The notes under the pieces are model-generated. The model did no database searches, was not told the DNA's origin, and was given only the letters and a program-made list of their open reading frames with translations. A DNA stretch of 64,000 bases from positions 102,867-166,866 of the forward strand of contig CADAAA010000006.1 in the NCBI GenBank assembly GCA_902785785.1, given 5' to 3'. This DNA is from an uncultured Bacteroidia bacterium. GTDB lineage: Bacteria; Bacteroidota; Bacteroidia; Bacteroidales; UBA932. Both the position numbers and the translations under genes were made by a program. Positions 9,901-18,416 of the stretch are shown here, one piece after another. Every line of letters begins with the position of its first letter. Position 1 is the first letter of the stretch.

Positions 9901-10542
9901 GCCCATATAGAAATTGACCGTATTGAGAGACAATGCGTCGGCTCCGTTGACATCGAAATCCATCCGGAAAACAGAATACTCTACAGGCTCTTCCAAATCA
10001 ACGGAACAGGAGAACTCCCATCGCCCGGACACTGGATCCCAACCCAGTTCCTCCCAGCTTGTCCCATCTTTCGATCCGTAAACCGTTACCTCTCCCCTTA
10101 CGCCGCCGGCGCCCATTATCTCTATCCTGTCGGTCTGCACGGACATTCCGTGGAAAGCGATCTCGACAGTCGGATCCGGTATCCTGAACTCGATCCTTGA
10201 GTCCGGTTTCCCGTCGAAAAGTCTCTCGTGAAGTTCCCTTACCACCTTTCCGCTTTGCATTCCGGAGCGATAGCTGATGTCGACATACGCTGCCGGCTCT
10301 GTCCCGATGATGCCGTCGGTGACAAGCTGGGATGTCAGGTTGTAGTCATAGCAGGATGACTGGTAAGTGATACGCTCCAGCGCTATGTTGCGGTAGCTGC
10401 GGTCACCTTTCACGAGCGACGGGGCGAAGGATTCGTCAGGATCGCCTGGATAGACTCCGATGCCGCGCGTGGCGGCCGTCCGCTCCCGGGAGCAGCCTGC
10501 CAGCGCCGCAACCGCAGCGGCCAGAAGGAGGATACGCTTCAT
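6985..10542 (-). CDS. Glycoside hydrolase family 2 lipoprotein, exo-beta-glucosaminidase/beta-mannosidase type
   Basis: 1185 residues with lipoprotein signal (LAALAGCS, Cys 17). About residues 30-330 look like one or two discoidin-type (F5/8) carbohydrate-binding modules with jelly-roll patterns. The GH2 sugar-binding domain starts near residue 350 (WKLRRASLVQ). An immunoglobulin-like domain and the TIM barrel follow. The acid/base Glu is in YVGRNEGNP (near residue 790) and the likely nucleophile Glu in HSERGMPN (near 851). The segment WQDFWLANPWDGPDP and the overall plan resemble CsxA-type exo-beta-D-glucosaminidases and GH2 beta-mannosidases. Fifteen bases separate it from the GH9 gene upstream. 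Exact sugar is inference. Confidence 0.85.
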   Translation of the reverse strand: MKRILLLAAAVAALAGCSRERTAATRGIGVYPGDPDESFAPSLVKGDRSYRNIALERITYQSSCYDYNLTSQLVTDGIIGTEPAAYVDISYRSGMQSGKVVRELHERLFDGKPDSRIEFRIPDPTVEIAFHGMSVQTDRIEIMGAGGVRGEVTVYGSKDGTSWEELGWDPVSGRWEFSCSVDLEEPVEYSVFRMDFDVNGADALSLNTVNFYMGGELLDVLPSTRFVSAWRSAGAADEWVTVDLGFESEFDKLVFHWLNPAVSGEILTSYDNIVWTSVARIGSAADFGEVKLAKSARARYVRAAFAASADGRPLELAELEVYGRGGAAAVPKAAPARRGARQDLAGGAWKLRRASLVQADGAALSGPSYDDGAWMPATVPGTVLASFVNAGAVADPAFADNQFLGSDSYFRSPFWYRDTFDAHLDSERQFLHFDGINWKADVYLNGVSLGRIEGAFREGEFDVTGILKEGRNDLAVLIHENIHYGAVKEQTAYSSDQNGGIVGADNPTMHATVGWDWIPTVRGRDIGIWDDVYITYKGTVSIADPFVRTVLPLPDTTSADVYAEVTLVNHSARSVEGSLRGAFGDAGFELAQTLAPGESRTVKVPALHLDHPRLWWPKGYGEQNLYDVSFSFVTDRKVSDEVSFKSGVRQMDFSVDGYDPTPGLQKGGFESSGEPERLSLYVNGRRFIGFGGNWGFPEMLLNYRGREYDIAVAYHADMNFTIIRNWVGMTGDKEFYEACDRHGVMIWQDFWLANPWDGPDPYYPGLFEEVAEEYIRRIRNHPSLAIYVGRNEGNPPEEIDVFLAEAVAREHPGMHYIPHSAAGVVSGGGPYRALPPKDYFSLWGHETFHSERGMPNVMNYEDMVRAFGIENIEPVNTMQHPNPIYGLHDYTLGVVPGAASAQSADSFNGIIAKAFGEPADAKEFSALAQWVNYDGYRAIFEARSEQRRGMILWMSHPAWPSMVWQTYDYYFEPTGAYFGSKKACEPLHILWNPLHDDIEVVNYHAGLRQGLTASCDLVNLDGSIVWSREAPLDIREDETVVCFPLEFPAELTEVYFIRLRLTGAAGSVLSENLYWRGREEGNLKALRTVEQASPEWKVTRTSNDTEHAFELTVRNDGSVPALMLRLKVMDSGTGDLVLPVLYSDNYFFLMPGESKTVRVKVRKEDCAGRPYLTLSGFNVPETTLK

Positions 10543-10557
10543 ATAAGGATTAGTTTG

Positions 10558-13107
10558 TTATTCGAGCAGGTCCTTCGCCGCAAGGACGAGGAACATGTAG
10601 TGTGAAGATCCGCCACCCATCACATACTCCACCTGTTGCCATAGGAACGGGAAGGTCAGCAACTCGGGGAAATCGGGGCGTATCAGTGCCGTACCGGAAA
10701 CGGTGCCTCCGGGAACATAGGTCCAGTCGGCGCGGTTGAAGCCATATCCGACAGTCGTTGACTGGGCGCCTACGCCGCCAGCGAAGGAAGCCTGGTTGGA
10801 TCCGGGGTGACGTCCCAGGATGAAGTTCAGTGCATCGAACACCGGGTCGGCATCAAAGATGTCGGGGTATTCCTTTGCAAGGAAATAGTGGCGATAGCCG
10901 AAGGACTGGATGTCCCAGCCCGCGCCCCAAATGCTCGGACGGTACGGAACCCCGTACGGGGTCTCCGCCGTCTGGGCATCCAGCCGGTCGCGGTAGCGCA
11001 GCAGCGCTTCGCGGAATGCTGCGCACTGCTTGCGATACTTCTTGTCGCCCTCCATCTGTTTCTCCACGCGGGCGATATACCATGCGCAGTTGGCGGCAGA
11101 CGCCACTATGGCGTCCCAATTACCGACTATGAAGTCAAAATACCGCTGCTCTCCGGTGGTAAGGTAAAGCTCGACCGCCAGCTGCATGCGGCCCATGGGG
11201 CCGCCGGCGCGGCCGGTCTGCGCCTGAGCCCCGGCCTCGTCGAAGACCTGCCGGGCGATTTCCACGCAGCGGTTTGCGAGCGTGTCATTGAGGCCGCGCA
11301 GCGCGCGGGCCGACGCGGCGACATTCACCGCCGTCGAGACACCGTTTCCGCTGTCGGGGAATATCCACCGGTCGTCGTCATTGCCGAGAATGCCGTCGGT
11401 GGCGTAGGAAGGATCGCCGAGAGTGGCATACTGCCGCAGGTTGTTGGTGATGATTCCCCTGGAGAAATGTCCTCCCATCGCATCATAGCAGGCAACGACG
11501 TGCAGCATTCCGTGCTCGATCTGCTGCTGGATGTCATTCTTGCCGTCCGGCTCATGGATCTCGACCGTACGCTTATGCTGGTCGATGGCCGTTGCGTCAA
11601 TCTCCGGATGGAAATTCTCAAGGGCCATCGTCAGGATATAGCATTCGTTGCCGGTGGTATGGCGCACATCGTCATCGCCGGCATCGTGCCAGCCGCCGAT
11701 GTTGACTCCCGGAACGACCTCGAGGGGCTTGAAGGAGGTAGGGTTGTCATCACGCTGTACATAACCGTCGATATGGTTGCCCACCGGAGCCATCTGGGCG
11801 TCGTCCATGTGGCATGTATTGTGCCAGACCTTGTACTTGTCCGCGACCCTCATGTGGCACATCTGGTATGGCAGGAAGTACTCCACCACAGGCTGCCACA
11901 CTCCCCTGTCGTATACGTCCGAGGCTATACGGAAGATAGGGGAACTCCTGTCTCCGTAATGGACGGCATAGAGTCCTTCCTCCTCGATATCGGAGAAATC
12001 CACCTTGAGATAGTTGTAGCGCAGGAAAGTGCCATCCCATAGCTCTGCGGGATAGTTTTTCACGAAGTGTTCGCCGTCAGCGTCAAAGCGTACGAGCGTC
12101 GCTCCCACGAGCGGCGGGTCGCGACGGTCCGTCTCGATGATGGCGACCTTGTCCTGGTTCGGGAGATAACCCACCTGGGAGGTCTGGACCACCGGGGGAT
12201 AAGTCCAGCCGGGGACCACGTTGGGCTCGATATACCACTGGACAGCTCCCTTGGTCGCACCGGCGGGTATATCGGAACGGACGACGAACCAGCCGTTGGT
12301 GTGGTTCATACGGCCGTCATACAGCTTGAGATCCGCACCATTGAGCGACTTGATGGTCAAACGGCTGTACGGATCGTCCGGACGGGAGGTGAATGACTTG
12401 CCCACGGCATAAGGCTCGGCGATGACGGCGTCAGCCGTATACGGGCTGAAGCCTTCGCCGATCAAATGCTTGATATCGGTATCAGGAGCGTTCTTAGGAC
12501 GGAAGTCGCCAATGCTCTTATACACATAGCTTTCCTGGGTCAGAAGCGGAGAATTGGGCTGCTGGGGGTATATGCCCTGCTTGTCGTCCATTATCCAGGG
12601 CTTGCCGAAAAGGTCCCCCGGGAAGAACTCGATATTGAATCCCGCACGTCCGAGGAGCTCCTCGGGGACCGGAGTATCCAGGTCCACAGTCACGAGGAAG
12701 CCTTTTCCGGACGGCTCCAGCGTGACGGTATAGGTCACACGATAATCCGGGTATATCATCGGGTTGAAGCCCGTGAAATGACGGCTTGAATCCGGGAAGC
12801 ACAGGGTGGTCACTATACGGTTGCCTTCTATCTTGCGATCCAGCTGCTTCGGGACCGGCTGCCACTGGCCGGGCGTAGGCTCGAAACGGATGTCGCCGTT
12901 GCTTGCGACGCGGTGACCGTTCATCAGGACTGAAATACCGCCCTGATGGCCTTCGGGATAAAAGTCATCGAAAGCCATCACGTCCACCCCGTCACGGTTG
13001 AAGTATCCGGAAGGATTAAGGGTGAAGTCCTGGGCATTCAGCGGACAAAGGAAAGCCGCGGCAGCAAGCAGCGCCGTGACTGGAGCAAGCAAAGTAAAGC
13101 GTTTCAT
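10558..13107 (-). CDS. Glycoside hydrolase family 9 enzyme with N-terminal Ig-like domain
   Basis: 849 residues, secreted (signal peptide ending LCPLNAQ). An N-terminal beta-rich domain is followed by the GH9-associated Ig-like domain (VGYLPNQDKVAIIETD) and the (alpha/alpha)6 barrel. Catalytic-base region GGWHDAGDDD matches the GH9 DAGD motif, and the C-terminal acid Glu is probably in QQVEYVMGGG. GH9 contains cellulases and also some exo-beta-glucosaminidases. Next to a CsxA-like GH2 enzyme the latter specificity is possible, but this is inference. First gene of the GH9-GH2-esterase unit, with a good promoter 27 bases upstream. Confidence 0.8.
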   Translation of the reverse strand: MKRFTLLAPVTALLAAAAFLCPLNAQDFTLNPSGYFNRDGVDVMAFDDFYPEGHQGGISVLMNGHRVASNGDIRFEPTPGQWQPVPKQLDRKIEGNRIVTTLCFPDSSRHFTGFNPMIYPDYRVTYTVTLEPSGKGFLVTVDLDTPVPEELLGRAGFNIEFFPGDLFGKPWIMDDKQGIYPQQPNSPLLTQESYVYKSIGDFRPKNAPDTDIKHLIGEGFSPYTADAVIAEPYAVGKSFTSRPDDPYSRLTIKSLNGADLKLYDGRMNHTNGWFVVRSDIPAGATKGAVQWYIEPNVVPGWTYPPVVQTSQVGYLPNQDKVAIIETDRRDPPLVGATLVRFDADGEHFVKNYPAELWDGTFLRYNYLKVDFSDIEEEGLYAVHYGDRSSPIFRIASDVYDRGVWQPVVEYFLPYQMCHMRVADKYKVWHNTCHMDDAQMAPVGNHIDGYVQRDDNPTSFKPLEVVPGVNIGGWHDAGDDDVRHTTGNECYILTMALENFHPEIDATAIDQHKRTVEIHEPDGKNDIQQQIEHGMLHVVACYDAMGGHFSRGIITNNLRQYATLGDPSYATDGILGNDDDRWIFPDSGNGVSTAVNVAASARALRGLNDTLANRCVEIARQVFDEAGAQAQTGRAGGPMGRMQLAVELYLTTGEQRYFDFIVGNWDAIVASAANCAWYIARVEKQMEGDKKYRKQCAAFREALLRYRDRLDAQTAETPYGVPYRPSIWGAGWDIQSFGYRHYFLAKEYPDIFDADPVFDALNFILGRHPGSNQASFAGGVGAQSTTVGYGFNRADWTYVPGGTVSGTALIRPDFPELLTFPFLWQQVEYVMGGGSSHYMFLVLAAKDLLE

Positions 13108-13133
13108 ATTAAGTATTGTAAGGATGTTCCCTA

Positions 13134-13164
13134 CAAATTTAATGAAACGCTCAGACTATCGCAA
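13134..13164 (-). promoter_or_regulatory. Promoter of the GH9-GH2-esterase unit
   Basis: Read on the minus strand: TTG (13164-13162), a 20-base gap, TAAATTTG (13141-13134), ending 27 bases before the GH9 start. Close fit to the Bacteroidetes consensus. Confidence 0.65.
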
Positions 13165-13174
13165 CCCCGAGGAA

Positions 13175-13708
13175 TCAGAAGCGGAAAGCCAGACCGGCAT
13201 ACGGCAGAAACAGGATATGGATGTAGCCGTCACAGCTGGTCTTACTTACGAACTGACCCAGGTCCAGATCACATCCTACGTTAAGAGCAAGGTTATTGTC
13301 CAGCAGCATCTCGTAAGACGGACGAAGGAAAAGGTCGGGATCGTATCTTAAATGGTCAGAATTGAATTTCACTCCCGCTTTGATATCAAAACGCCGGTCC
13401 TCTCTTGTCTTGCTGACTTTTCCGTATTCAATGAAAACACCATACATCAGCGGACGTTCCCCTCTGTCATAAAAAACCCTCCTCCCGTCCGGACGCTGCG
13501 TCAGCATCAATCCTCCACCGAAGAAACGGCCTTTCCCGTTGGTCCATCCGTGTGAAGTAGAGATAGAGAAAAACGGTTTCTTCTGGAACATGACACCGGC
13601 CTCCAGCGAACCGCTGTAACCATTGTCAGCAAAACTCTGCGCCGGGGCGGGCGCTGCGAAGCATAGCAGCCCCGCCGCTATAGCTATTATCAATCTTCTC
13701 ATATTCAT
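13175..13708 (-). CDS. Small outer-membrane beta-barrel protein, unknown function
   Basis: About 177 residues. A start at MNMRRL (13708) or MRRL (13702) puts a normal signal peptide first, with a likely cleavage after APAPAQ; a longer frame from 13729 would add seven residues before it. The mature part alternates polar and hydrophobic residues in strands and ends in LAFRF, with the terminal Phe typical of outer-membrane barrels. Transcribed divergently from another barrel gene. No family is recognised. Confidence 0.65.
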   Translation of the reverse strand: MNMRRLIIAIAAGLLCFAAPAPAQSFADNGYSGSLEAGVMFQKKPFFSISTSHGWTNGKGRFFGGGLMLTQRPDGRRVFYDRGERPLMYGVFIEYGKVSKTREDRRFDIKAGVKFNSDHLRYDPDLFLRPSYEMLLDNNLALNVGCDLDLGQFVSKTSCDGYIHILFLPYAGLAFRF

Positions 13709-13795
13709 GTCATTAGAAGTTTTCCACATAATAGATGCATTTTTAAGTAGAAACGTTGCACGGTCCGGGTTTTATGCGACTTGTGGAAAAAGTGC

Positions 13796-13803
13796 TATCT
13801 TTG
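13796..13803 (+). promoter_or_regulatory. Putative -7 box for the 13828 gene
   Basis: TATCTTTG matches TAnnTTTG and lies 24 bases before the ATG. A proper -33 TTG is not evident. Confidence 0.4.
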
Positions 13804-13827
13804 TTTTTGCCAGAAATCCACTGAACC

Positions 13828-14637
13828 ATGAGGAAGAGCATTGTTTTCGTTATAGCCGCGCTGGTTGCATTGGCCGGCGCAGAAGCGGCCGCGCAGACGG
13901 CGCAGAGCGCGTCGGCTGCCGGGGCCGCACAGACGGCCAAGGCCGTGCGGCCCGCCGGGCAGGGCCTCGAAGAGATCCGCTTCGGCGTAGGCGTCCGCGG
14001 CGCCGTGGACCGTACCCTCAGGAACGGTTCTCCGGAAATCGTCTCTCTGTCCTATGCCCGATACAACCAGAAAGGACTCGGATTCCGGACAGGACTTGAA
14101 TTCATGCCCGTCAACATGAAGATCGACTCATACTTCGGCGTGCCTGTGGCGTTCTCGGCGCGGACGCGCTCGCGGACTTTCTCCCAGTCCGTCAGGACCG
14201 GCCTCGAGTCCGCTGCCGTCGGCGCGGTCCGCGACGCCGTCTACGGCTATGAGCCGAATGCCCGGAGCATACTCGGCGACTTCATAATCGGTCTCTTCAA
14301 TCGCGCTGAATTCTTTGCTGGCCTCACTCCCGGATACATTTTTGGATCCAATGTCCCCCGCGGCTTATCCTATGGCGAAACCACAATAACGGAACAGACT
14401 GTCGACCTTATCCACCGCCTTTCATTTACAGCCGACGTCGGTTTCTCTATGTCCTTCCGCATCTGGAACTTCAACCTGGGCTTCGCCCCGGCCGTTCACT
14501 ACTACCTGACCAGGAACTACGTATACGTCTCCGAGACTTCACCCATCAGCGGTGAATTAGGCGGCGCCCCCATCATCAAGGAGACCCCCGTCCGCTTCCA
14601 ATACTCCGTCCTCGGCTACCTCAGCTACTCCTTCTGA
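13828..14637 (+). CDS. Outer-membrane beta-barrel protein, unknown function
   Basis: 269 residues with a signal peptide (MRKSIVFVIAALVALAGAEA, cleavage probably after AAAQ). An Ala/Gln-rich stretch (residues 25-45) is followed by beta-strand-like segments such as FRTGLEFMPVNMKI and FRIWNFNLGFAPAVHYYL. The C-terminus LGYLSYSF ends in Phe, as expected for insertion by BamA. No known family is recognised. It faces the smaller barrel gene at 13175-13708, and the two may form a divergent pair. Confidence 0.65.
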   Translation: MRKSIVFVIAALVALAGAEAAAQTAQSASAAGAAQTAKAVRPAGQGLEEIRFGVGVRGAVDRTLRNGSPEIVSLSYARYNQKGLGFRTGLEFMPVNMKIDSYFGVPVAFSARTRSRTFSQSVRTGLESAAVGAVRDAVYGYEPNARSILGDFIIGLFNRAEFFAGLTPGYIFGSNVPRGLSYGETTITEQTVDLIHRLSFTADVGFSMSFRIWNFNLGFAPAVHYYLTRNYVYVSETSPISGELGGAPIIKETPVRFQYSVLGYLSYSF

Positions 14638-14769
14638 CAACACCCTTTCCAACAAAACCGTCCTATCTTAGCCGCTCTATCAATGCCCGGACTGACAAAG
14701 CTCGGCCAGATATAACCCAGCCATAAAAAGCTCATCCAACCCCACTAAATATAGCCCGACCGTCGGACG
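14638..14769 (+). other. Gene-free stretch before the first repeat
   Basis: No open frame, promoter or strong hairpin is visible here. Together with the repeat at 14770-14880 and the short RAYT upstream region it makes a 307-base gene-free interval. Confidence 0.6.
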
Positions 14770-14880
14770 GCCGTGATTTGTAACACGTTGATTGACAGGA
14801 TAATCCCTATTTTCTCCCTTGCAAAAATGACAAGGGAGAATTTAACTAATCCCTTATCTTACAATTGTTTACAAATCACG
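14770..14880 (+). repeat. RAYT-associated double-hairpin repeat, copy 1
   Basis: Perfect 12-bp terminal inverted repeat: CGTGATTTGTAA (14772-14783) and TTACAAATCACG (14869-14880). An inner hairpin of 10 bp with a 9-base loop (TTCTCCCTTG 14812-14821, CAAGGGAGAA 14831-14840) lies exactly 40 bases from each end. The same plan and much of the sequence recur at 15876-15988 on the other side of the transposase gene. Confidence 0.85.
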
Positions 14881-14944
14881 CAACAAAGATTTGTTTAAAC
14901 GGATAGTTATCCGTAGTATTGCATCGACCAAAAACACTTAAACT

Positions 14945-15889
14945 ATGAGGGGAAGAAATAACAGATTGTATCGTGACGGCTGCGCCCATCACGTTTTCCT
15001 TAAGGCGCTCGATGGGAACGTCCTTTTCTATAGGACTGAAGATTATGTCTTTTTCCTAACTCTTCTGTACTATACTGCCAGACGCTATGGAATCGGGATC
15101 GAAGCCGTCTGTATAATGTTCAACCACGTGCACATCTTTGTCAAGCCGACGGACAGCAGAAGGTTCAAAGCCTTTTTAAATGACCTTCAGCACAGGTTTG
15201 CGATGGTGTACAACAAAGAGTACTCCCTCAGCGGTTCCCTGATGATGCATGCCGGCTTTGCTCCCAAGGGTTCCAGGAAGAGCATCCTCTCCTGCCTTAT
15301 CTACATCGTCAACAACCCCGTGGCGGGCAATCTGACATCAAATGCACTGGGGTACAAATGGAACGTGCTGGCATACTTCGGGAACAGCAATCCTTTTTCG
15401 GAAAGACTGGTCAAGCGGGAATGCAGGTTCAGGATGCGGAGAGCGCTGAAGATGGTGGACTATTATTCTACCCACGGGAAGTATCTGGATTACAATCTAC
15501 AGGAACGGATACTTGACGGACTCACCAAGTCGGAGAAAGCACAGATAGTCGATTACATCATCTGCAAATACAATCCCGTGGACTATGGTTCACTGATCTC
15601 TCGGTTCGGTTCGATCGAGTCCCTTGCCATAGCGGCAGAGTCCACAACAGGCAATGAATACGACCTTCCTGAACCACGGGAAGACTACTCCATATATACC
15701 AAGATGCTACGGATAACGCAACGCTCCGGAATTGACCATCATGGATTCCGTTTTAACCGGATGGACAAGGACGATTATGTGCGTTTAGGAAAAGCGCTGA
15801 CGGTAATCCCGAGAATGACCCACACCCATCTCCGCCGGTTCCTGCGGCTCCCAGCAGACCACCCCCAGAGATTTAGCCGTGATTTGTAA
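14945..15889 (+). CDS. RAYT-type Y1/HUH transposase (REP-associated tyrosine transposase)
   Basis: 314 residues. The Y1 transposase domain (IS200-like fold) occupies about residues 1-140. It has the HUH metal-binding motif in FNHVHIFVKP (near residue 61) and the likely nucleophile Tyr in CLIYIVNNPV. The C-terminal ~150 residues form a helical extension common in RAYTs. Such enzymes nick single-stranded DNA at palindromic REP sequences and are thought to spread them. Flanked closely by two copies of one repeat; its TAA stop codon lies within the left arm of the second copy. A 7-bp inverted repeat, ACGGATA/TATCCGT (14899-14914), lies just upstream and could be an operator. Confidence 0.85.
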   Translation: MRGRNNRLYRDGCAHHVFLKALDGNVLFYRTEDYVFFLTLLYYTARRYGIGIEAVCIMFNHVHIFVKPTDSRRFKAFLNDLQHRFAMVYNKEYSLSGSLMMHAGFAPKGSRKSILSCLIYIVNNPVAGNLTSNALGYKWNVLAYFGNSNPFSERLVKRECRFRMRRALKMVDYYSTHGKYLDYNLQERILDGLTKSEKAQIVDYIICKYNPVDYGSLISRFGSIESLAIAAESTTGNEYDLPEPREDYSIYTKMLRITQRSGIDHHGFRFNRMDKDDYVRLGKALTVIPRMTHTHLRRFLRLPADHPQRFSRDL

Positions 15890-15988
15890 TATGTTGATTT
15901 ACAGGAAAATCCGCTATTCCTCCCTTGCATAATTGACAAGGGAGGATTCAACTAAATCCCTGAACAGCAGGGAATTGCAAATCACGGC
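15876..15988 (+). repeat. RAYT-associated double-hairpin repeat, copy 2
   Basis: Terminal arms GCCGTGATTTGTAA (15876-15889) and TTGCAAATCACGGC (15975-15988) pair with one mismatch. The inner hairpin TCCTCCCTTG (15918-15927) / CAAGGGAGGA (15937-15946) has the same 10-bp stem, 9-base loop and 40-base offsets as copy 1. One stem pair differs from copy 1 by a compensating change (T:A to C:G). The left arm contains the stop codon of the transposase gene. Confidence 0.85.
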
Positions 15989-16040
15989 GGCGAGGAAAGG
16001 AGGAATGAGAGGTGAGAAAAGGCTAGGAAAGAGGAGGAGG

Positions 16041-16078
16041 AAAAAAATCAAGGCTGGTCCGGGAGGATCAGCCTTGAT
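16041..16078 (-). terminator. Terminator of the ribosomal protein operon
   Basis: On the minus strand a 14-bp stem with one mismatch (arms 16065-16078 and 16047-16060), a 4-base loop and a run of seven T. It lies 21 bases after the rpsC stop and ends the operon there. Confidence 0.85.
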
Positions 16079-16099
16079 CAAGTATTTGCAAAGAGTGTA

Positions 16100-16858
16100 T
16101 TACCTGGTGCTGTCGCGACGCGGGCGGCGGTCACCGCCGCGGCGTCCGCCGCGGTCACCGCGGCCACCGCGCTCGCCACGGCCCGAAGGGGCCTGGGCGT
16201 TGGCGGCGATGCCGGCGTTCGGGGTCAGATCCTGCTTGCCATAGCGCTCGCCGTTGCAGATCCAGACCTTGATGCCGAGGCAACCGACCTTGGTGTTGGC
16301 GATTGCGAGAGCATAGTCGATATCGGCACGGAAAGTATGGAGCGGGGTACGACCCTCCTTGAACATCTCGGAGCGAGCCATTTCGGCGCCGCCGACGCGG
16401 CCGCTGATCTGGATCTTGATGCCCTCTGCACCAACCCTCATGGTGTTGGCGATGGCCATCTTGATGGCGCGCCTGTAGGAGACGCGGCCCTCGATCTGAC
16501 GGGCGATGCTGTCGGCTACGATGCGGGCGTCGACCTCGGGGCGCTTGACCTCGAAGATGTTGATCTGGACGTCCTTCTTGGTGACCTTCTTGAGCTCTTC
16601 CTTGAGTTTGTCGACCTCGGTGCCGCCTTTGCCGATGATGACACCCGGACGGGCAGCGTGGATGGTGACGGTGATGAGCTTGAGGGTACGCTCGATGACG
16701 ATCTTGGAAAGGCTGGCCTTAGAAAGACGGTTCATGAGGTACTTGCGGATCTCGTAGTCCTCGGCGATCTTCTCTGCGTAGTTACCACCACACCAGTTGG
16801 AATCCCAACCACGGGTGATACCGATTCTGTTGCTGATAGGATTAGTTTTCTGTCCCAT
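16100..16858 (-). CDS. rpsC: 30S ribosomal protein S3
   Basis: 252 residues when started at [17 protein letters not shown] (ATG at 16858). The frame is open further upstream, but that would overlap rplV. It contains the KH domain with [13 protein letters not shown] and the S3 C-terminal domain ([15 protein letters not shown]). The extra RG-rich tail (about 25 residues, [15 protein letters not shown]) is a Bacteroidetes feature and likely binds RNA. S3 lines the mRNA entry channel of the small subunit. Last gene of the unit: a strong terminator follows instead of rplP. Confidence 0.97.
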   Translation of the reverse strand: MGQKTNPISNRIGITRGWDSNWCGGNYAEKIAEDYEIRKYLMNRLSKASLSKIVIERTLKLITVTIHAARPGVIIGKGGTEVDKLKEELKKVTKKDVQINIFEVKRPEVDARIVADSIARQIEGRVSYRRAIKMAIANTMRVGAEGIKIQISGRVGGAEMARSEMFKEGRTPLHTFRADIDYALAIANTKVGCLGIKVWICNGERYGKQDLTPNAGIAANAQAPSGRGERGGRGDRGGRRGGDRRPRRDSTR

Positions 16859-16862
16859 ATTA

Positions 16863-17279
16863 TTACTCCTCCACTGCTGCTGGTTTAACATCGAGAACGA
16901 TGGTCACGTGGTTGGAACGCTTGCGGATGCGTCCGGCACGGCCCTGAGGGCAAGGACGGATGCGCTTCAGCGTGCGGCCTTCGCCGACCATGATGGTCTT
17001 GACATAGACATTGCCGTTGTCGAGCTCCTTGCTCTTCTCCGGATTCTTGGCCTCCCAGTTGGCGATGGCGCTGCGGAGAAGCTTCTCGAGACGGATGGAA
17101 GCCTCCCTCTTGGAGAACTTCAACAGGTCGAGAGCGCGGTTGACCTCGACGCCTCTGATGGTGTCGGCCACCAGGCGCATTTTACGGGGGGAAGTGGGGA
17201 CGTCATTCAGCTTGGCAATAGCTGTAACCTTCTTGGCCTCCTTGAGGCCTTCTGCCATAAGTCTTTTACGCTTTCCCAT
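16863..17279 (-). CDS. rplV: 50S ribosomal protein L22
   Basis: 138 residues: [19 protein letters not shown] near the N-terminus and the L22 hairpin region ending [23 protein letters not shown], whose loop reaches the peptide exit tunnel. Four bases before rpsC and five after rpsS, in the usual S10-operon order. Confidence 0.97.
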   Translation of the reverse strand: MGKRKRLMAEGLKEAKKVTAIAKLNDVPTSPRKMRLVADTIRGVEVNRALDLLKFSKREASIRLEKLLRSAIANWEAKNPEKSKELDNGNVYVKTIMVGEGRTLKRIRPCPQGRAGRIRKRSNHVTIVLDVKPAAVEE

Positions 17280-17284
17280 AGTGA

Positions 17285-17557
17285 TTACTTCTTATTGTTA
17301 CCTGAATGACCTCTGAAGTTGCGGGTGGGAGCGAACTCGCCCAGCTTGTGACCCACCATCTGCTCAGTAACGTAAACAGGAATGAACTTGTTTCCATTAT
17401 GAACTGCGACAGTATGGCCGATGAAGTCAGGGGAGATCATGCTGGCGCGGGACCAGGTCTTGACCACCTCCTTCTTCTTGCTACCATCATTCATAGCAAG
17501 AATTCTCTTTTCCAGGGCTTCCTGGATATAGGGACCTTTTCTTAAAGAACGACTCAT
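17285..17557 (-). CDS. rpsS: 30S ribosomal protein S19
   Basis: 90 residues, normal length. [11 protein letters not shown] at the start and the conserved [29 protein letters not shown] region, which binds 16S rRNA in the head with S13, identify it. Twenty bases after rplB. Confidence 0.97.
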   Translation of the reverse strand: MSRSLRKGPYIQEALEKRILAMNDGSKKKEVVKTWSRASMISPDFIGHTVAVHNGNKFIPVYVTEQMVGHKLGEFAPTRNFRGHSGNNKK

Positions 17558-17577
17558 AATCTCAAAGTTTTATCCTG

Positions 17578-18402
17578 TTATTTCTTTCTTCTTTCAATGA
17601 TGAACTTGTTGGAAGCGGCCTTCGGATTACGGGTCTTGTAGCCCTTTGCAGGGAGTCCCTTGCGGGAACGCGGGTGACCTCCGGAAGCACGGCCTTCACC
17701 ACCACCCATCGGGTGGTCGACAGGGTTCATGACAACACCACGGTTGTGCGGGCGGCGTCCCAGCCAGCGGCTGCGACCGGCCTTGCCGAACGACTCGAGG
17801 TTGTGGTCAGGGTTGGAAACGGTACCGACCGTGGCGCGGCAGGCGACGGACACCATCCTGGTCTCGCCCGAAGGCAGACGGAGGACAGCATACTTGCCCT
17901 CGCGGGCAGCGAGCTGTGCGAAAGTACCGGCGGAACGTGCCATGGCGGCACCCTGGCCGGGACGGAGCTCGATGTTGTGCACGAGAGTACCAACAGGAAT
18001 TTCACTGAGAGGGAGGGCGTTGCCGACCTCGGGAGCTACGCCGCTGCCGGAGGCGATAACCTGGCCCACCTTGATGCCGTTGGGAGCGATGATATAGCGC
18101 TTCTCGCCATCCTCGTACTGCACGAGGGCGATACGGGCGGAGCGGTTCGGATCATACTCGATGGTCTGGACCGTTGCGGTGCACTCGTCCTTGTCGCGGA
18201 GGAAGTCGATGATGCGGTACATCCTCTTGTGGCCGCCGCCGATGTAACGTACGGTCATCTGACCGGTGTTGTTGCGGCCGCCGGAGCTCTTAAGGGGTTC
18301 GAGCAATGATTTCTGGGGTTTCTTGGTGGTGATGTCGTCGAAAGCGCTGATCACCTTGTTCCTCTGACCGGGGGTAACCGGTTTGAATTTTCTAACTGCC
18401 AT
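17578..18402 (-). CDS. rplB: 50S ribosomal protein L2
   Basis: 274 residues. It binds 23S rRNA near the peptidyl-transferase centre. The C-terminal [17 protein letters not shown] motif with its conserved His, and [10 protein letters not shown], are diagnostic. The gene lies between rplW and rpsS in standard order. Confidence 0.98.
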   Translation of the reverse strand: MAVRKFKPVTPGQRNKVISAFDDITTKKPQKSLLEPLKSSGGRNNTGQMTVRYIGGGHKRMYRIIDFLRDKDECTATVQTIEYDPNRSARIALVQYEDGEKRYIIAPNGIKVGQVIASGSGVAPEVGNALPLSEIPVGTLVHNIELRPGQGAAMARSAGTFAQLAAREGKYAVLRLPSGETRMVSVACRATVGTVSNPDHNLESFGKAGRSRWLGRRPHNRGVVMNPVDHPMGGGEGRASGGHPRSRKGLPAKGYKTRNPKAASNKFIIERRKK

Positions 18403-18416
18403 TGTCTGTCCCTCCC

